A DNA stretch of 24,158 nt from Sphingobium sp. (GTDB lineage Bacteria > Pseudomonadota > Alphaproteobacteria > Sphingomonadales > Sphingomonadaceae): positions 1 to 24,158 of the forward strand of contig JASBTC010000303.1 of assembly GCA_030148625.1 (NCBI GenBank). The letters run 5' to 3'. Below, piece after piece: positions 14,174 through 23,749 of this stretch. Position numbers and translations under genes: made by a program. Each line of letters starts with the position of its first letter. Position 1 is the stretch's first letter. The notes beneath the pieces are model-generated. The model did no database searches. It was not told the origin of the DNA and saw only the letters and a program-made list of their open reading frames with translations.

Positions 14174-15928
14174 ATGAACGAGATCGTAGAAAGCGGCAGC
14201 AGCATGCTCCCCGTCCTCATCTATGCGGGCATCGGCCTGGTCGCGTTGATCACGCTCGGCATCATCGTCGCGCGACTCTACAAGCGCGCATCGAAGGAGA
14301 TCGCCTTCGTCCGCACCGGTTTCGGCGGAGAGAAGGTGGTGATGAACGGCGGCGCGCTGGTGCTGCCCGTCTTCCACGAGACCATGCCGGTGAACATGAA
14401 CACCGTGCGGCTCGCGGTCGAGCGCAAGAATGCCGACGCATTGATCACGCTCGACCGGCTGCGGATCGACGTGAAGGCCGAATTCTACGTCCGCGTGAAG
14501 CCCGATGCCGGCTCGATCGCGGTTGCGGCACAGACGCTGGGCCTGCGCACGATGAATCCCGAGGCGCTGAAGGAACTCGTCGAGGGCAAGTTCGTCGACG
14601 CGCTGCGCTCGGTCGCGGCGGGCATGACGATGAACCAGCTGCACGAACAGCGCAGCGATTTCGTCCAGAAGGTGCAGCAGGTCTCGTCCGCCGATCTCGC
14701 GATGAACGGCCTGGAACTCGAATCGGTCTCGCTCACCGGGCTCGACCAGACCTCGATCGAGCATTTCAACGCCAACAACGCCTTCGACGCCGAGGGTCTG
14801 ACCAAGCTCACCGAGCAGATCGAGATGCGCAAGAAAGCGCGCAACGACATCGAGCAGGATACGCGCGTCCAGATCGAGACCAAGAATCTCGAAGCGCAGC
14901 GCCAGTCCTTCCTGATCGGCCGCGACACCGAGTTCGCCCGGCTTGAGCAGGAGCGCGAGGTCGAAATGCGCCGGGCCGAACAGATCTCGGTCGTCGCCAG
15001 CCAGCAGGCGGAACGGCAACGCGAAGCGGATCAGGCACGCATCTCCGCCAAGCAGATGACCGATTCGGCGCAGATCGAGGCCGATCGCGCGGTGCAGCAA
15101 GCCCGGATCGCGCAAGAGCAGTCGATCGAACTGGCGCGCCAGGAACAGCAGATCGCGGTGCAGAATAAGAGCCGCGAGGAAAGCCAGGCGCGTGCCGAAG
15201 CGGACAAGGCGCGCGCCGGCGCAGTCGCCGCGGAAGAACAGGTGGTGACGGCGCGCGAATCCGAAGTGGCGGAACGCACAAAGAAGATCGAGCTGATCGA
15301 AGCGTCGAAGGAGGCCGAACGCCAGGCGATTGGCGTCAAGGTCCAGGCCGAAGCGGAGAAACAGGCTGCGTCGGACCGCGCAGCGGCTGTGCGCGAGGCC
15401 GCGCATGGCGAGGCCGAAGCCGAAAAGCTGCGCGCCGAGGCCGCACGTGTCCGCTTCGAGGTCGAAGCCGCGGGCCAGCGCGCCGTCAACGAGGCCGCGA
15501 ACCTGCTGTCATCGAACCAGATTTCGCTCCAGACCAAGCTGGCGCTGCTGAAAGTGCTGCCCGAAGTGGTGCGTGAAGCGGCAAAGCCGATGGAAGCGAT
15601 CGACAGCATCAAGATCGTCCAGGTCGACGGGCTGACCGGACGGGGTGCCGGCGGCGGCGGTGGCGGCGCCAATGACGACGGATCGGGCGGTGATCGCAAT
15701 CTCGCCAACAGTGCGGTCGCCGCGGCCTTGCGCTATCGTGCGCAGGCGCCGGTCATCGATGGGCTGATGAAGGAACTCGGCTTCGACGGCAGCTCGCTCG
15801 ACAGCCTGGTGGCAAGCGCTGCCGCCGGCCACGATCCGGTCTCCGGCGAAGAGCCCGCCCGCAAGCTGCGCGGCCGGGCTAGGCCGATCAAATCCGAGGG
15901 AGACGAAGACGCTGCCGCCGCCGAATAG
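14174..15928 (+). CDS. yqiK: Flotillin-like protein YqiK
   Basis: This 584-residue protein has one N-terminal membrane helix (about residues 12-36). It is followed by an SPFH/prohibitin-homology domain (about 40-200, with RTGFGGEKVVMNGGALVLPVFHE and DALRSVAAGMTMNQLHEQR). A long coiled coil rich in Glu, Ala, Gln and Arg spans about 220-455, and a flotillin-type C-terminal domain follows (AANLLSSNQISLQTKLALLKVLPEVV). After a Gly-rich linker (RGAGGGGGG) there is an extra 80-residue region ending in a basic then acidic tail. Flotillins form large cages at ordered membrane domains. The gene follows yqiJ by 4 bases and converges on the serralysin gene with only 15 bases between stops and no visible terminator. 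Confidence 0.93.
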   Translation: MNEIVESGSSMLPVLIYAGIGLVALITLGIIVARLYKRASKEIAFVRTGFGGEKVVMNGGALVLPVFHETMPVNMNTVRLAVERKNADALITLDRLRIDVKAEFYVRVKPDAGSIAVAAQTLGLRTMNPEALKELVEGKFVDALRSVAAGMTMNQLHEQRSDFVQKVQQVSSADLAMNGLELESVSLTGLDQTSIEHFNANNAFDAEGLTKLTEQIEMRKKARNDIEQDTRVQIETKNLEAQRQSFLIGRDTEFARLEQEREVEMRRAEQISVVASQQAERQREADQARISAKQMTDSAQIEADRAVQQARIAQEQSIELARQEQQIAVQNKSREESQARAEADKARAGAVAAEEQVVTARESEVAERTKKIELIEASKEAERQAIGVKVQAEAEKQAASDRAAAVREAAHGEAEAEKLRAEAARVRFEVEAAGQRAVNEAANLLSSNQISLQTKLALLKVLPEVVREAAKPMEAIDSIKIVQVDGLTGRGAGGGGGGANDDGSGGDRNLANSAVAAALRYRAQAPVIDGLMKELGFDGSSLDSLVASAAAGHDPVSGEEPARKLRGRARPIKSEGDEDAAAAE

Positions 15929-15943
15929 ACGGTGAGCCGGCGA

Positions 15944-18900
15944 TCAGGCGAACCCATCGGCGATCAGCGAGACTGGCGTCGATCCGATCGTCTGATCGCC
16001 GATTTTGACGGCCGCCATGGCGAAATCGTACAGGAGCGTCCGATCGCCATCGGCGAAGCGCAGCGTCGCACCGGCGGTGCCGATCGGAACGATCAGTTCG
16101 AGATCCTCCGACAGCAATATCGCGTAGCTGCCCGAAACACGTGCGGTGAAATCGGTCGCCGCCTCATGCACCACCACAGTATCGCCGCCCGCATTGAACG
16201 ATGCGCCGAGTTGAACCCGGCCCCCCAGAACTTCCAATGTCTCATGGCCAAAGGTTCCGAAGACATCCACATTGCCTGAGACAGCAACGGACTCCCCTCT
16301 TCCCATCACCACGCGGCCGGACGTATCGGATGGTCCTCCTGTCGGAAGAGAGCCGGGCTCGGGGACGGCAAGGAGCGCCGCGACCGCCGACCCGATCGAC
16401 TGTCCGCCGATCCGGACCGCCTCATCGGAAAAGACGAGCGTGCGCATTCCATCTTCGAACGACAACGTCGTCCCGACCTCGCCGACCGGAACGGCGATCT
16501 CGGAATCGCCGTCGGACAAAATCGCGAAGCTGCCGCTCAGCGATACGACATAGTCGGCAGCATCGCCCGCCAGACGTATGAGATCGCCGCCGGCGTTGAA
16601 TGATGCATCCAGCACGACCGAGCCAGGGCGGTCGAGGATCGTTATGTCCTGAAAGCCCGTCCGTGTGCCGAAGATATTGCCGTTTGCGCTACTCCAGGCA
16701 CCCTCGAAATCTTTTGGCGCCAACAGCCTGCTGGGATTTGCAACCGCGATGGTGGTGAAGTCATAGTCCGTCAGGCCGGCATGGTCGTTGCCGGACCGAT
16801 CCTCGATCGCCCCTGCCGCGATCGTCAGCGAATAATGCGTGCCAAGGGCAAGCCGCTGTGTCGGATCGATCGTCAGTGTCGAACCGGTAACGACGATCCG
16901 ACCGCTGGTCGCGACATCGAATGTCTCGACCACCGAACCGTCGCCGCGACGCAGGACGATGCTTCCCGTCCCGCGTGCGATCATCTCGTCGAAGGTCGCT
17001 ACGATGTTCGCATTCGCCACAATCCCGGTCGCGTCATCGGCCGGTGACAATCCGGTCAGGACCGGCGCGGCGCGATCCACCGCCGATGCACGCAATTCCG
17101 CCATCGTCTTGACGACGCCCGCAAAATCGACGCTCTCCACATTGCTGAGACGGTCGGTGCCTTCATTCTTGGTCTCGACGATGCAGATATCGCCTTCGAA
17201 GCTGATCACGCAATTGGCGAATGCATCGGTGAACCCCACACTGTCCGTACCGCCGCCGCCATCGATGCTGTCGTCGCCACTCCAGCCGACAAGCCGGTCA
17301 TCATCGTCCCCGCCATCCAGCCGGTCATTGCCGGGACCGCCCTCCAGCGTATCGTTTCCGGCCTCACCCATGAAATACTCGTCGCCGAACACGCCATAAA
17401 GGCGGTCATTGCCGCCGCCGCCCCGAACCGTGCTGTCACCCTCGATCGTGCCGCTGAAAAGGTCGTCGCCCTTCCCCATCTGGAGATCGAATGCCTCGAT
17501 CGACGTGAAGTCGATCTGGGGGACTCCACCCAGCAGGATCCTGCCACTGGTCTGGTTGGTCTGGACGATCCAGGCCTGGTCGGACTGTCCGGCCCAATCG
17601 GCCAGCGTCAAAATATCGGAGCCGGCACCGCCATCGACGCTGCCCAGACCGAGTCCGGGATCGAGCCGGTCGTTGCCATAGCCGCCCAAAAGCGTATCCC
17701 TGCCCGCACCGCCCAGCAGCGTGTCGTTGCCGAGTTCACCAAGCAGCAGATCGTCACCGTCGCCACCCGAGATGAAATCGGCGCCGTCGACATCGAACAA
17801 CCCGTCCGAACCGTCACCGCCATAAAGCGTGTCCGCGCCTGCGCCGCCCTCCAGCGAATCCGATCCCTCGCCGCCGACGATGAAGTCGCCGCCATCGCCG
17901 CCCTGCACGCTGTCGCCGCCCGCCATGCCGAAGATCATGTCGGCGCCGGCCGTGCCGATGATCGGATTACCCCCACCGCCGTCGATCGCGGCCGCAACCG
18001 CGCCGGGCAGCAATTGATCAAGCGTGAAGCTTCCGTCGACCAGGATGGAGAGAATGCCGCTCGCGGTCGTCGCGTTCAGCCGTGTCGCCCCACCTTCCGC
18101 CGCGATCGAAAAGCTGGTCGCGCCGGTCAGTCGCAGGTCGATCGTGTCGACGCCGGGTGTGAAATCCACGATCCGGTCCGACGCGGACTGGGTCGAATCG
18201 CCGGGCGTGACGAACAGGAAAATGTCCGCGCCATTGCCGCCGCGCAACATGTCCGCGCCGCCACCACCGATGATGGTGTCGGCGCCGTTGCCGCCCTCGA
18301 TGCTGTTGACGACCTGATTGCCGGTGATCCGGTCATTACCGCCGCCGCCGATCGCATTCTCGATCACGACGCCGTTCGCGATCGAGAAGCCGCCGATGAT
18401 ACCGGACGCCTGCGAGAAATAGCCGCCGCCGCCGGGTGCCACCTGCAGCGTGGCGGCGCGCAGGTCGATCACGCTCGACGCTGTCCCCTGATAGCGCACC
18501 GTATCGGTGCCGCCCGCGTCCCAGATGCACCAGAAATAGGTGCCGACACCGTTGGACGACGGCAGATCGTAGATATTGTCGCCCGCTCCGGTCGCCATAT
18601 TGGCGCCGTAGATCGCCTGCGCCGCGGCGATGTCGAACGCCATCGGTCCACCGATATAGCCCCAATCGATCGCGCCGGAACTGCCGAACAGCTCGCGGTG
18701 ATTGTCGACATAGGACATCACGCTGAATGCATTGCCGTTGAGATCGAACGATCCGCGCTGCTGGTCGCCCGAGGCTCCGGGGAAATAGGCGTCTCCGAAG
18801 CCGCCATTATGGGTATGATCCAGACCCAGCCCATGGCCGAGTTCATGGAGGAAGATGAGAAAATACTCGCCGCCGACGACATTCTCGCCAGGGTCGCTGT

Positions 18901-19252
18901 TGGGCAGCAGATCGTAGCCGCCGCCATAGATCCCAACGATCGAACTCGGAAAATAGTGGAAGGCGGTCCCGAACGAGCCCGGCGCGACGATCCGTTCCAC
19001 CCAATTGGCTTGAGACGCAGAGGACACTTCGGCGAAGCTGAGATTGATAATGCTCGACCATGCCGCCACGGCCGCCCGCAATCCGTCGCCGGCGCCGTGC
19101 AGATTCCAGTCGTTCAAGCCGTCGAGGTCGTGATCGCTCGGCTCGATGAAATAGGTCACAGGGCTGGCATTGCTGTAACGCGTGCCGATCGCGAGCGCGA
19201 GAATGAACGGATTGTCGGTCGCCGGCGTGAAACTTTCCGCGGTCGTACTCAT
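15944..19252 (-). CDS. Serralysin-like M10 metalloprotease with RTX repeats and duplicated C-terminal module
   Basis: The 1102 residues start at the ATG at 19252 (MSTTAESF); the longer frame upstream is Cys/Arg-rich and unlikely. No signal peptide is present, as expected for type I secretion. The zinc site is HELGHGLGLDH (His136, Glu137, His140, His146), with the Met-turn SVMSY at 177-181. A serralysin C-terminal region follows (about 205-300). Calcium-binding RTX blocks with GGxGxDxx units cover about 300-345, 430-550 and 590-672. An Ig-like Big_5-type domain occupies about 728-835. Two copies of a 100-residue module (about 861-960 and 999-1097) share ASFNAGGD, SGS.AIL, VP.G..G.TL and RTL. 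It ends with a short hydrophobic tail (SLIADGFA), plausibly the secretion signal. No exporter genes are in the window. Confidence 0.92.
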   Translation of the reverse strand: MSTTAESFTPATDNPFILALAIGTRYSNASPVTYFIEPSDHDLDGLNDWNLHGAGDGLRAAVAAWSSIINLSFAEVSSASQANWVERIVAPGSFGTAFHYFPSSIVGIYGGGYDLLPNSDPGENVVGGEYFLIFLHELGHGLGLDHTHNGGFGDAYFPGASGDQQRGSFDLNGNAFSVMSYVDNHRELFGSSGAIDWGYIGGPMAFDIAAAQAIYGANMATGAGDNIYDLPSSNGVGTYFWCIWDAGGTDTVRYQGTASSVIDLRAATLQVAPGGGGYFSQASGIIGGFSIANGVVIENAIGGGGNDRITGNQVVNSIEGGNGADTIIGGGGADMLRGGNGADIFLFVTPGDSTQSASDRIVDFTPGVDTIDLRLTGATSFSIAAEGGATRLNATTASGILSILVDGSFTLDQLLPGAVAAAIDGGGGNPIIGTAGADMIFGMAGGDSVQGGDGGDFIVGGEGSDSLEGGAGADTLYGGDGSDGLFDVDGADFISGGDGDDLLLGELGNDTLLGGAGRDTLLGGYGNDRLDPGLGLGSVDGGAGSDILTLADWAGQSDQAWIVQTNQTSGRILLGGVPQIDFTSIEAFDLQMGKGDDLFSGTIEGDSTVRGGGGNDRLYGVFGDEYFMGEAGNDTLEGGPGNDRLDGGDDDDRLVGWSGDDSIDGGGGTDSVGFTDAFANCVISFEGDICIVETKNEGTDRLSNVESVDFAGVVKTMAELRASAVDRAAPVLTGLSPADDATGIVANANIVATFDEMIARGTGSIVLRRGDGSVVETFDVATSGRIVVTGSTLTIDPTQRLALGTHYSLTIAAGAIEDRSGNDHAGLTDYDFTTIAVANPSRLLAPKDFEGAWSSANGNIFGTRTGFQDITILDRPGSVVLDASFNAGGDLIRLAGDAADYVVSLSGSFAILSDGDSEIAVPVGEVGTTLSFEDGMRTLVFSDEAVRIGGQSIGSAVAALLAVPEPGSLPTGGPSDTSGRVVMGRGESVAVSGNVDVFGTFGHETLEVLGGRVQLGASFNAGGDTVVVHEAATDFTARVSGSYAILLSEDLELIVPIGTAGATLRFADGDRTLLYDFAMAAVKIGDQTIGSTPVSLIADGFA

Positions 19253-19372
19253 GAAGACCCATCCCCTCGGTCTCGAACCTCCCGGTCGGTCTAGCGAGGA
19301 CGCAAAACATCGACAACAGCGGCACAGAGGCGTGGTCGCATTGTCATGTCCCGGCGCTTGAGCGGAGGAAGA

Positions 19373-19404
19373 CGCCCGGCCGACCATCGACGGTCGGCCG
19401 GGCG
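19373..19404. terminator. Strong hairpin downstream of the prolyl oligopeptidase gene
   Basis: CGCCCGGCCGACC (19373-19385) and GGTCGGCCGGGCG (19392-19404) form a perfect 13-bp stem around a 6-base loop, 17 bases past the stop codon at 19422. It lacks a T run on the minus strand. It most likely ends or stabilises the receptor 2-peptidase transcript before the metalloprotease gene. Confidence 0.6.
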
Positions 19405-19421
19405 CGATCTCCGGCGATCGA

Positions 19422-21569
19422 TCAGCGCAGCTTGTCGATCAGGAAGGTCATGCGGTCCGCCATCAGTTCGGGCCGGCTGAGCGGATCGCTGACGCCATGG
19501 CCGCCTTCCTGATCCTCCAGATAATAGACCTCGGAGCCCGCATCGATCAGGCGCGCCGCCATCTTGCGGGCATGGCCCGGGCCGACACGGTTGTCCGATG
19601 TGGCGACGGTGAGCATGAACGGCGGATAGGATTTGCCCGCCTGCACATTCTGGAAAGGCGAGTAACGCTTGATCGCCGCGGCCATCACCGGATCGCCCGG
19701 ATCACCATATTCGTTGGTCCAGGCGGCGCCCATGCCCATCAATGGCATGCGGATCAGGTCGGTCAGCGGCACGTCGCTGACGATCGCGCCGTAAAGGTCC
19801 GGGCGCTGCGTGCCCATGGTCGCGGCGAGCAGCCCGCCATTGGACTGGCCGAACACGCCGAGATGCCTGGGCTTGGTGAAGCCTTCGCCGATCAGCGCCT
19901 CACTGACCGCGGCGAAATCGTCATAGCTGTTCTGGCGCTTCTCGCGGATCGCGGCCAGATGCCATGCCTCGCCCCGGTCGCCGCCGCCGCGGATCAGCGG
20001 CAGCACCAGCGCGCCGCCGCGCGTGAGCCAGGGCACCAGCGAACGCCCGCCGACGATCGCATCGAGATAACCGGGCGTGAACGAGATCGCGAAGGCGCCA
20101 TAGCCGGTCATCAGCGTCGGCGTTTCGCCCGGCCGCGCCGGCGATTTCGGGCGCAGCAGATAATAATCGATCTCGGTGCCGTCCTTCGACCGCGCGGTCT
20201 TCAGATCGACGGTGAAGCGGCTGGTGTCGAACACCGGTTTTTCGGCGAAAAGTTCGGTCGATCGCCCGCCGGCGCCGGACAGGTCCAGCCGGGTGGGCAG
20301 CAAATAGCCGGTCCGCTGCAGCACCGCATCGTCGCCTGCGGGATCGGCCACCGCGACACTGATGCTGGTGCCCACCGGTTCCGCCGCACCGCGCGCCACC
20401 GTCCATTTGCCGTTGGCGAAGGTCGCGGTATCGAGCCGCTTCACGCCGCGGCTGTCCATCGCCATGCGAACGGTCGTCCGTCCGGCGGACAGGCCGCTGA
20501 ACCCGGACAGGAAGTCCCGTCCGTTGGGAAGCGCCACGACGCTGAAACGCTTGTCCGCCGGCGTCACACGCCGAACGTCATAGGCGACGACGGTTTCGGC
20601 GGGCAGAGCCCTGCCGCCGACCTTCGCCTCCTCGGCCAGCTGGGTGACGATCCAGTCGCCGCCCGTCGCGAACGCCATCATGCTGCGCCGTTGCGGGATA
20701 GCGGTAGTCTCCACCGAACCGTCCTTGCGGACGATCAGCGTCTCCAGGTTCGAATAGTCGATCGCCCGGCTGATAACTCCGACGCGCTCGTCGCCGCTGC
20801 CGGCGGTCGTCAGCGTCATGATCGCGTCGTTTGGCTGCGCGCGATAGACGACCCTGGCGGATTCGAGCGGCGTGCCCCGCGTCCAGAGCGATATGGTGGT
20901 CGGCCAGCCGGTCGCCAGCTTGGGCGCATCGCCCAGCGCATGTTCGATCAGCAGGTGATCGCGATTCATCCAGACCGCCTGGGCGCGGCTGGCGGGCACG
21001 CGGAAACCGTTCGCCACGAAGCGGCCCTCCTTCAGGTCGAACTCGCGCAGTTCGACATCGTCCGCGCCGGCCGGCGACAGCGCGAAGATGCAGCGCGTGT
21101 AATCGGGGGCCAGGCAGGCATCGGCGAACGAATAGGTGTGGAATTCATAGGGCTTGCCGTCCGCCTTGCGGAGCGCGTCGACGTCGAGCAGGTCGCGCCA
21201 GGCGCCGATCCTGCCGGCGGCGTCCTTGCTCGCGATCGAGAGCACGCCATGGGGATTGGCGACCGAGCGCCGGAACCGGAGGATCTGATTGCCCAGCGGA
21301 TGGAATTGCGGGGGCGGATCACCGGCCGTCAGCAATGTCCGCAACTCGGCCTCGATCGCGGCACGATCGGGCAGCGTCCCAATCTTCGCCTGCGCCGCCT
21401 TGCTTTGTTCGGCCGCCCAGGACAGCGCCTTGGCGCTCTGCGGCTCTTCCAGCCACTGATAGCGTTCGTCCTGCGCATGGGCGACACCGCCCGATGCCAA
21501 TAGCGTCGCTGCCATCATGCCCAGCGCCTTGCCGGTCCGCACCTGCGGGAAAACATCCTTCTTCATCAT
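19422..21569 (-). CDS. Exported prolyl oligopeptidase (S9A family)
   Basis: The 715 residues start with tandem ATGs (21569 and 21566); GGAG lies 4 bases from the first and 7 from the second, so the second is slightly favoured. A signal peptide ends near AHA-Q (residue 33), placing the enzyme in the periplasm. An N-terminal beta-propeller domain (about 40-455) limits access to the site, and the C-terminal alpha/beta-hydrolase domain holds Ser576 (FGQSNGG), Asp659 (ATSDNRVGP) and His691 (EGGHGVSD). The family cleaves short peptides after proline or related residues. YGAFAISFTPGY and RGGGDRGEAWH are typical of S9A. The gene follows TonB receptor 2 by 37 bases in the same direction, so peptides imported by the receptor may be its substrates. 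Confidence 0.93.
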   Translation of the reverse strand: MMKKDVFPQVRTGKALGMMAATLLASGGVAHAQDERYQWLEEPQSAKALSWAAEQSKAAQAKIGTLPDRAAIEAELRTLLTAGDPPPQFHPLGNQILRFRRSVANPHGVLSIASKDAAGRIGAWRDLLDVDALRKADGKPYEFHTYSFADACLAPDYTRCIFALSPAGADDVELREFDLKEGRFVANGFRVPASRAQAVWMNRDHLLIEHALGDAPKLATGWPTTISLWTRGTPLESARVVYRAQPNDAIMTLTTAGSGDERVGVISRAIDYSNLETLIVRKDGSVETTAIPQRRSMMAFATGGDWIVTQLAEEAKVGGRALPAETVVAYDVRRVTPADKRFSVVALPNGRDFLSGFSGLSAGRTTVRMAMDSRGVKRLDTATFANGKWTVARGAAEPVGTSISVAVADPAGDDAVLQRTGYLLPTRLDLSGAGGRSTELFAEKPVFDTSRFTVDLKTARSKDGTEIDYYLLRPKSPARPGETPTLMTGYGAFAISFTPGYLDAIVGGRSLVPWLTRGGALVLPLIRGGGDRGEAWHLAAIREKRQNSYDDFAAVSEALIGEGFTKPRHLGVFGQSNGGLLAATMGTQRPDLYGAIVSDVPLTDLIRMPLMGMGAAWTNEYGDPGDPVMAAAIKRYSPFQNVQAGKSYPPFMLTVATSDNRVGPGHARKMAARLIDAGSEVYYLEDQEGGHGVSDPLSRPELMADRMTFLIDKLR

Positions 21570-21606
21570 CTCACTCCATATTCTATCTGCTTGGTGACGA
21601 TCTCGA

Positions 21607-23715
21607 TCAGCGCGCCGGGCCGCCGAAGCGGAAGCTCGCTTCGATCCCGATGGTGCGCGGGCGAAAGCGAAAGGCGGTGATGTCGTTGTCGCCCGGCGCG
21701 ATCGGCTGGACGCTGCGATAACTGGTCGCGCCGCTTTCGTTGGTCAGATTGTCGGCGAACAGCGCCACGCTAAGCTGGTCGAAATCCACCCCGATGCGTG
21801 CGTCGATCCGATCGGTGGCATCGCCGGGCAGATAGCCGGGAAAGGAGTTGAAGCGCCGCGGGCTGGCATGCTGCCAGCCGATGCGCGCGGTGCCCAGCAC
21901 GCCGTCCGCGATCTCGGTCCGGTAATCGGCCGACGCATTGGCGGTGAACTTGGACACATCGTCGACCGCGGCGCCGTCGACGATCCCCGTGCCTGCCACC
22001 GCGCCCGAATAGGTCGCGTCGACATAACCACCACTGGCCGAAAGCGTGAGCCCCTTGGCCGGCCGCAGGATGACGCTCAGCTCGGCGCCCTTGGTGTGGG
22101 TGCCGTTCGAATTGATCAGCCCGTTGAAGCCGGTGGTCGCGATCGGGATGCGGACGGTGACGTCCTTCCAGTTGCTGTAATAGATCGCGCCTTCGATCGT
22201 CAGCATGCGATCGAACAGGTCGGCCTTGCCGCCCAGTTCGTACGACCAGATCGAATCCTGCGCGAGCGCGGGCGGCAGATCGATGCCGAATTGCTGGCCC
22301 AGCGCGACCGAGACGGTGGGCTGGAGTTGGCCGGCGCGGAAACCCTTGGCGGCGCTGGCATAGATGGTCGTGTTGGGCTGAGGGTGCCAGGCGATGCTGA
22401 AGCGCGGATTGACGCTTTTGTACGTGTCGCCCTCATCGGGGGTCACGACCCCGGCATTGACTTCGTACCCGCCGAGATCCTCTTCATAATAGCGGAGCCC
22501 CGCGGTGATATCGATCGGCGCGCCGCCAAGCGTATAGGTCGCTTCACCGAACACGGCCTTGGCCTTGCTGCGCGTGAAATCGATGTTGTCGATGCCGAAC
22601 AGCGCGAATTCGACGCCGTCGCTGCGCTCCGCCTCGCGCAGATAGCCGCCGACCGTCCATTGCAGCGGGCCGTCGCCGGTCGACGCCAGCCGCAGTTCGT
22701 GCGCGTCGACATCGATGTCGATGGTCGCGGTGAGCGTGCCGCCGAGCAGCGGACCGCTTTGCGGCAGCGCATATTTGCTGTGCGAATAGCCGTAGAACAG
22801 CTCTACCCCGCCGAAATCATAACGCGCCGCGCCGTTGTAGAGCCGATATCTGGACTTGCTGGTCAGTACCGAGGAACGCGACTGCTGCCCATCGTCGGTC
22901 GCGGTGGAGCCGCCCTGCGGAAAGCTGCTGTTGAAAATCCAGTAACTGCCGGTGATCGACAGGCGATCGGTCGGATCGAAACGCACCTTGGCCCGGAAGG
23001 TATCGAAATTCTGGTCGTTCAGGTTGCGCGTGCCAGCCACGCGATTGTCGATCCAGCCATTGAAACGTTCATGCGTGCCCGCGACGCGGACCGCGAGCAC
23101 GCCGGGGATGATCGGCGCGTTGAATGCCCCCTTGATCCCGCCATTGGTGGCGCCGCCATGCGTGTCCGAAACGAAGCCCGATAGTTTGGCTTCCCAATTG
23201 TCGAGGTCCGCGCCCTTGGTCAGGATGCGGATGGTCCCGCCCATCGATCCTTCGCCGAACAATGTGCCCTGCGGACCGCGCAGAACCTCGATCCGGTCGA
23301 GATCCCAGGCACGCACATCGGGGTTCAGCGGAACGGTGACGCCGGTGAAGGGCAGGTCGTCGAGATAATAGCCATTCTCGTTCGCGCCGAGCGAGGTGGA
23401 GATGCCGCGGATCGTGATGCGGGACAGGCCGTTGCCCTGATCATAGACGCCGACGCCCGGCGCCTCTTGAAGAAAATCGCTCAGATTGCGCGCGCCGCGC
23501 TGTTCCAGCGCCTCGCCGGAAACCACGTTCAGCGCGATCGGCACGTCGATCGCGCGCTCCTCTCGCTTGCGCGCGGTCACGACGATATCGTCGCCATCCG
23601 GCGCATCGACTGCCGGTTTCCTGTCCCCGGCGCTTTGCGCCATGGCGGGAGTGATCGTCGCCGCGCCGCCGAGCAGGCCGATCATGATCGCGTGCCGCAG
23701 GTTGAATTTGGCCAT
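21607..23715 (-). CDS. TonB-dependent outer-membrane receptor (receptor 2)
   Basis: The 702 residues start at the ATG at 23715 with AAGGGGA 6-7 bases upstream. A signal peptide ends TPAMA-Q (residue 26). A TonB-box-like DDIVVTARKRE (about 42-52) precedes the plug, which has ALNVVSGEALEQRGARNLSDF, IRGISTSLGANENGYYLDDLPF, RIEVLRGPQGTLFGEGSMGG and IRILTKG. The barrel then runs to the end, with SIAWHPQPNTTIYASAAKGFRAG and LFADNLTNES among familiar strand motifs. The final strand ends ASFRF but five residues (GGPAR) follow, so the usual terminal Phe is not last. It is the first gene of an operon with the prolyl oligopeptidase and is divergent from an ECF sigma factor gene. This context favours a peptide ligand, but the sequence does not prove it. 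Confidence 0.94.
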   Translation of the reverse strand: MAKFNLRHAIMIGLLGGAATITPAMAQSAGDRKPAVDAPDGDDIVVTARKREERAIDVPIALNVVSGEALEQRGARNLSDFLQEAPGVGVYDQGNGLSRITIRGISTSLGANENGYYLDDLPFTGVTVPLNPDVRAWDLDRIEVLRGPQGTLFGEGSMGGTIRILTKGADLDNWEAKLSGFVSDTHGGATNGGIKGAFNAPIIPGVLAVRVAGTHERFNGWIDNRVAGTRNLNDQNFDTFRAKVRFDPTDRLSITGSYWIFNSSFPQGGSTATDDGQQSRSSVLTSKSRYRLYNGAARYDFGGVELFYGYSHSKYALPQSGPLLGGTLTATIDIDVDAHELRLASTGDGPLQWTVGGYLREAERSDGVEFALFGIDNIDFTRSKAKAVFGEATYTLGGAPIDITAGLRYYEEDLGGYEVNAGVVTPDEGDTYKSVNPRFSIAWHPQPNTTIYASAAKGFRAGQLQPTVSVALGQQFGIDLPPALAQDSIWSYELGGKADLFDRMLTIEGAIYYSNWKDVTVRIPIATTGFNGLINSNGTHTKGAELSVILRPAKGLTLSASGGYVDATYSGAVAGTGIVDGAAVDDVSKFTANASADYRTEIADGVLGTARIGWQHASPRRFNSFPGYLPGDATDRIDARIGVDFDQLSVALFADNLTNESGATSYRSVQPIAPGDNDITAFRFRPRTIGIEASFRFGGPAR

Positions 23716-23749
23716 GTGGTGTCCCCTTCTCTCTTGTTATGTTCAGAAG

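Noticed and set aside
17230..18360. Regularly spaced short repeats resembling a CRISPR or minisatellite
   Set aside because: They are codons for calcium-binding GGxGxDxx units in the RTX protease; spacing is 27 bases and the repeats are not identical.
19497..21503. A 668-codon open frame opposite the prolyl oligopeptidase
   Set aside because: The peptidase has an intact triad and signal peptide. The antisense protein is rich in His, Arg and Gln with no motif.
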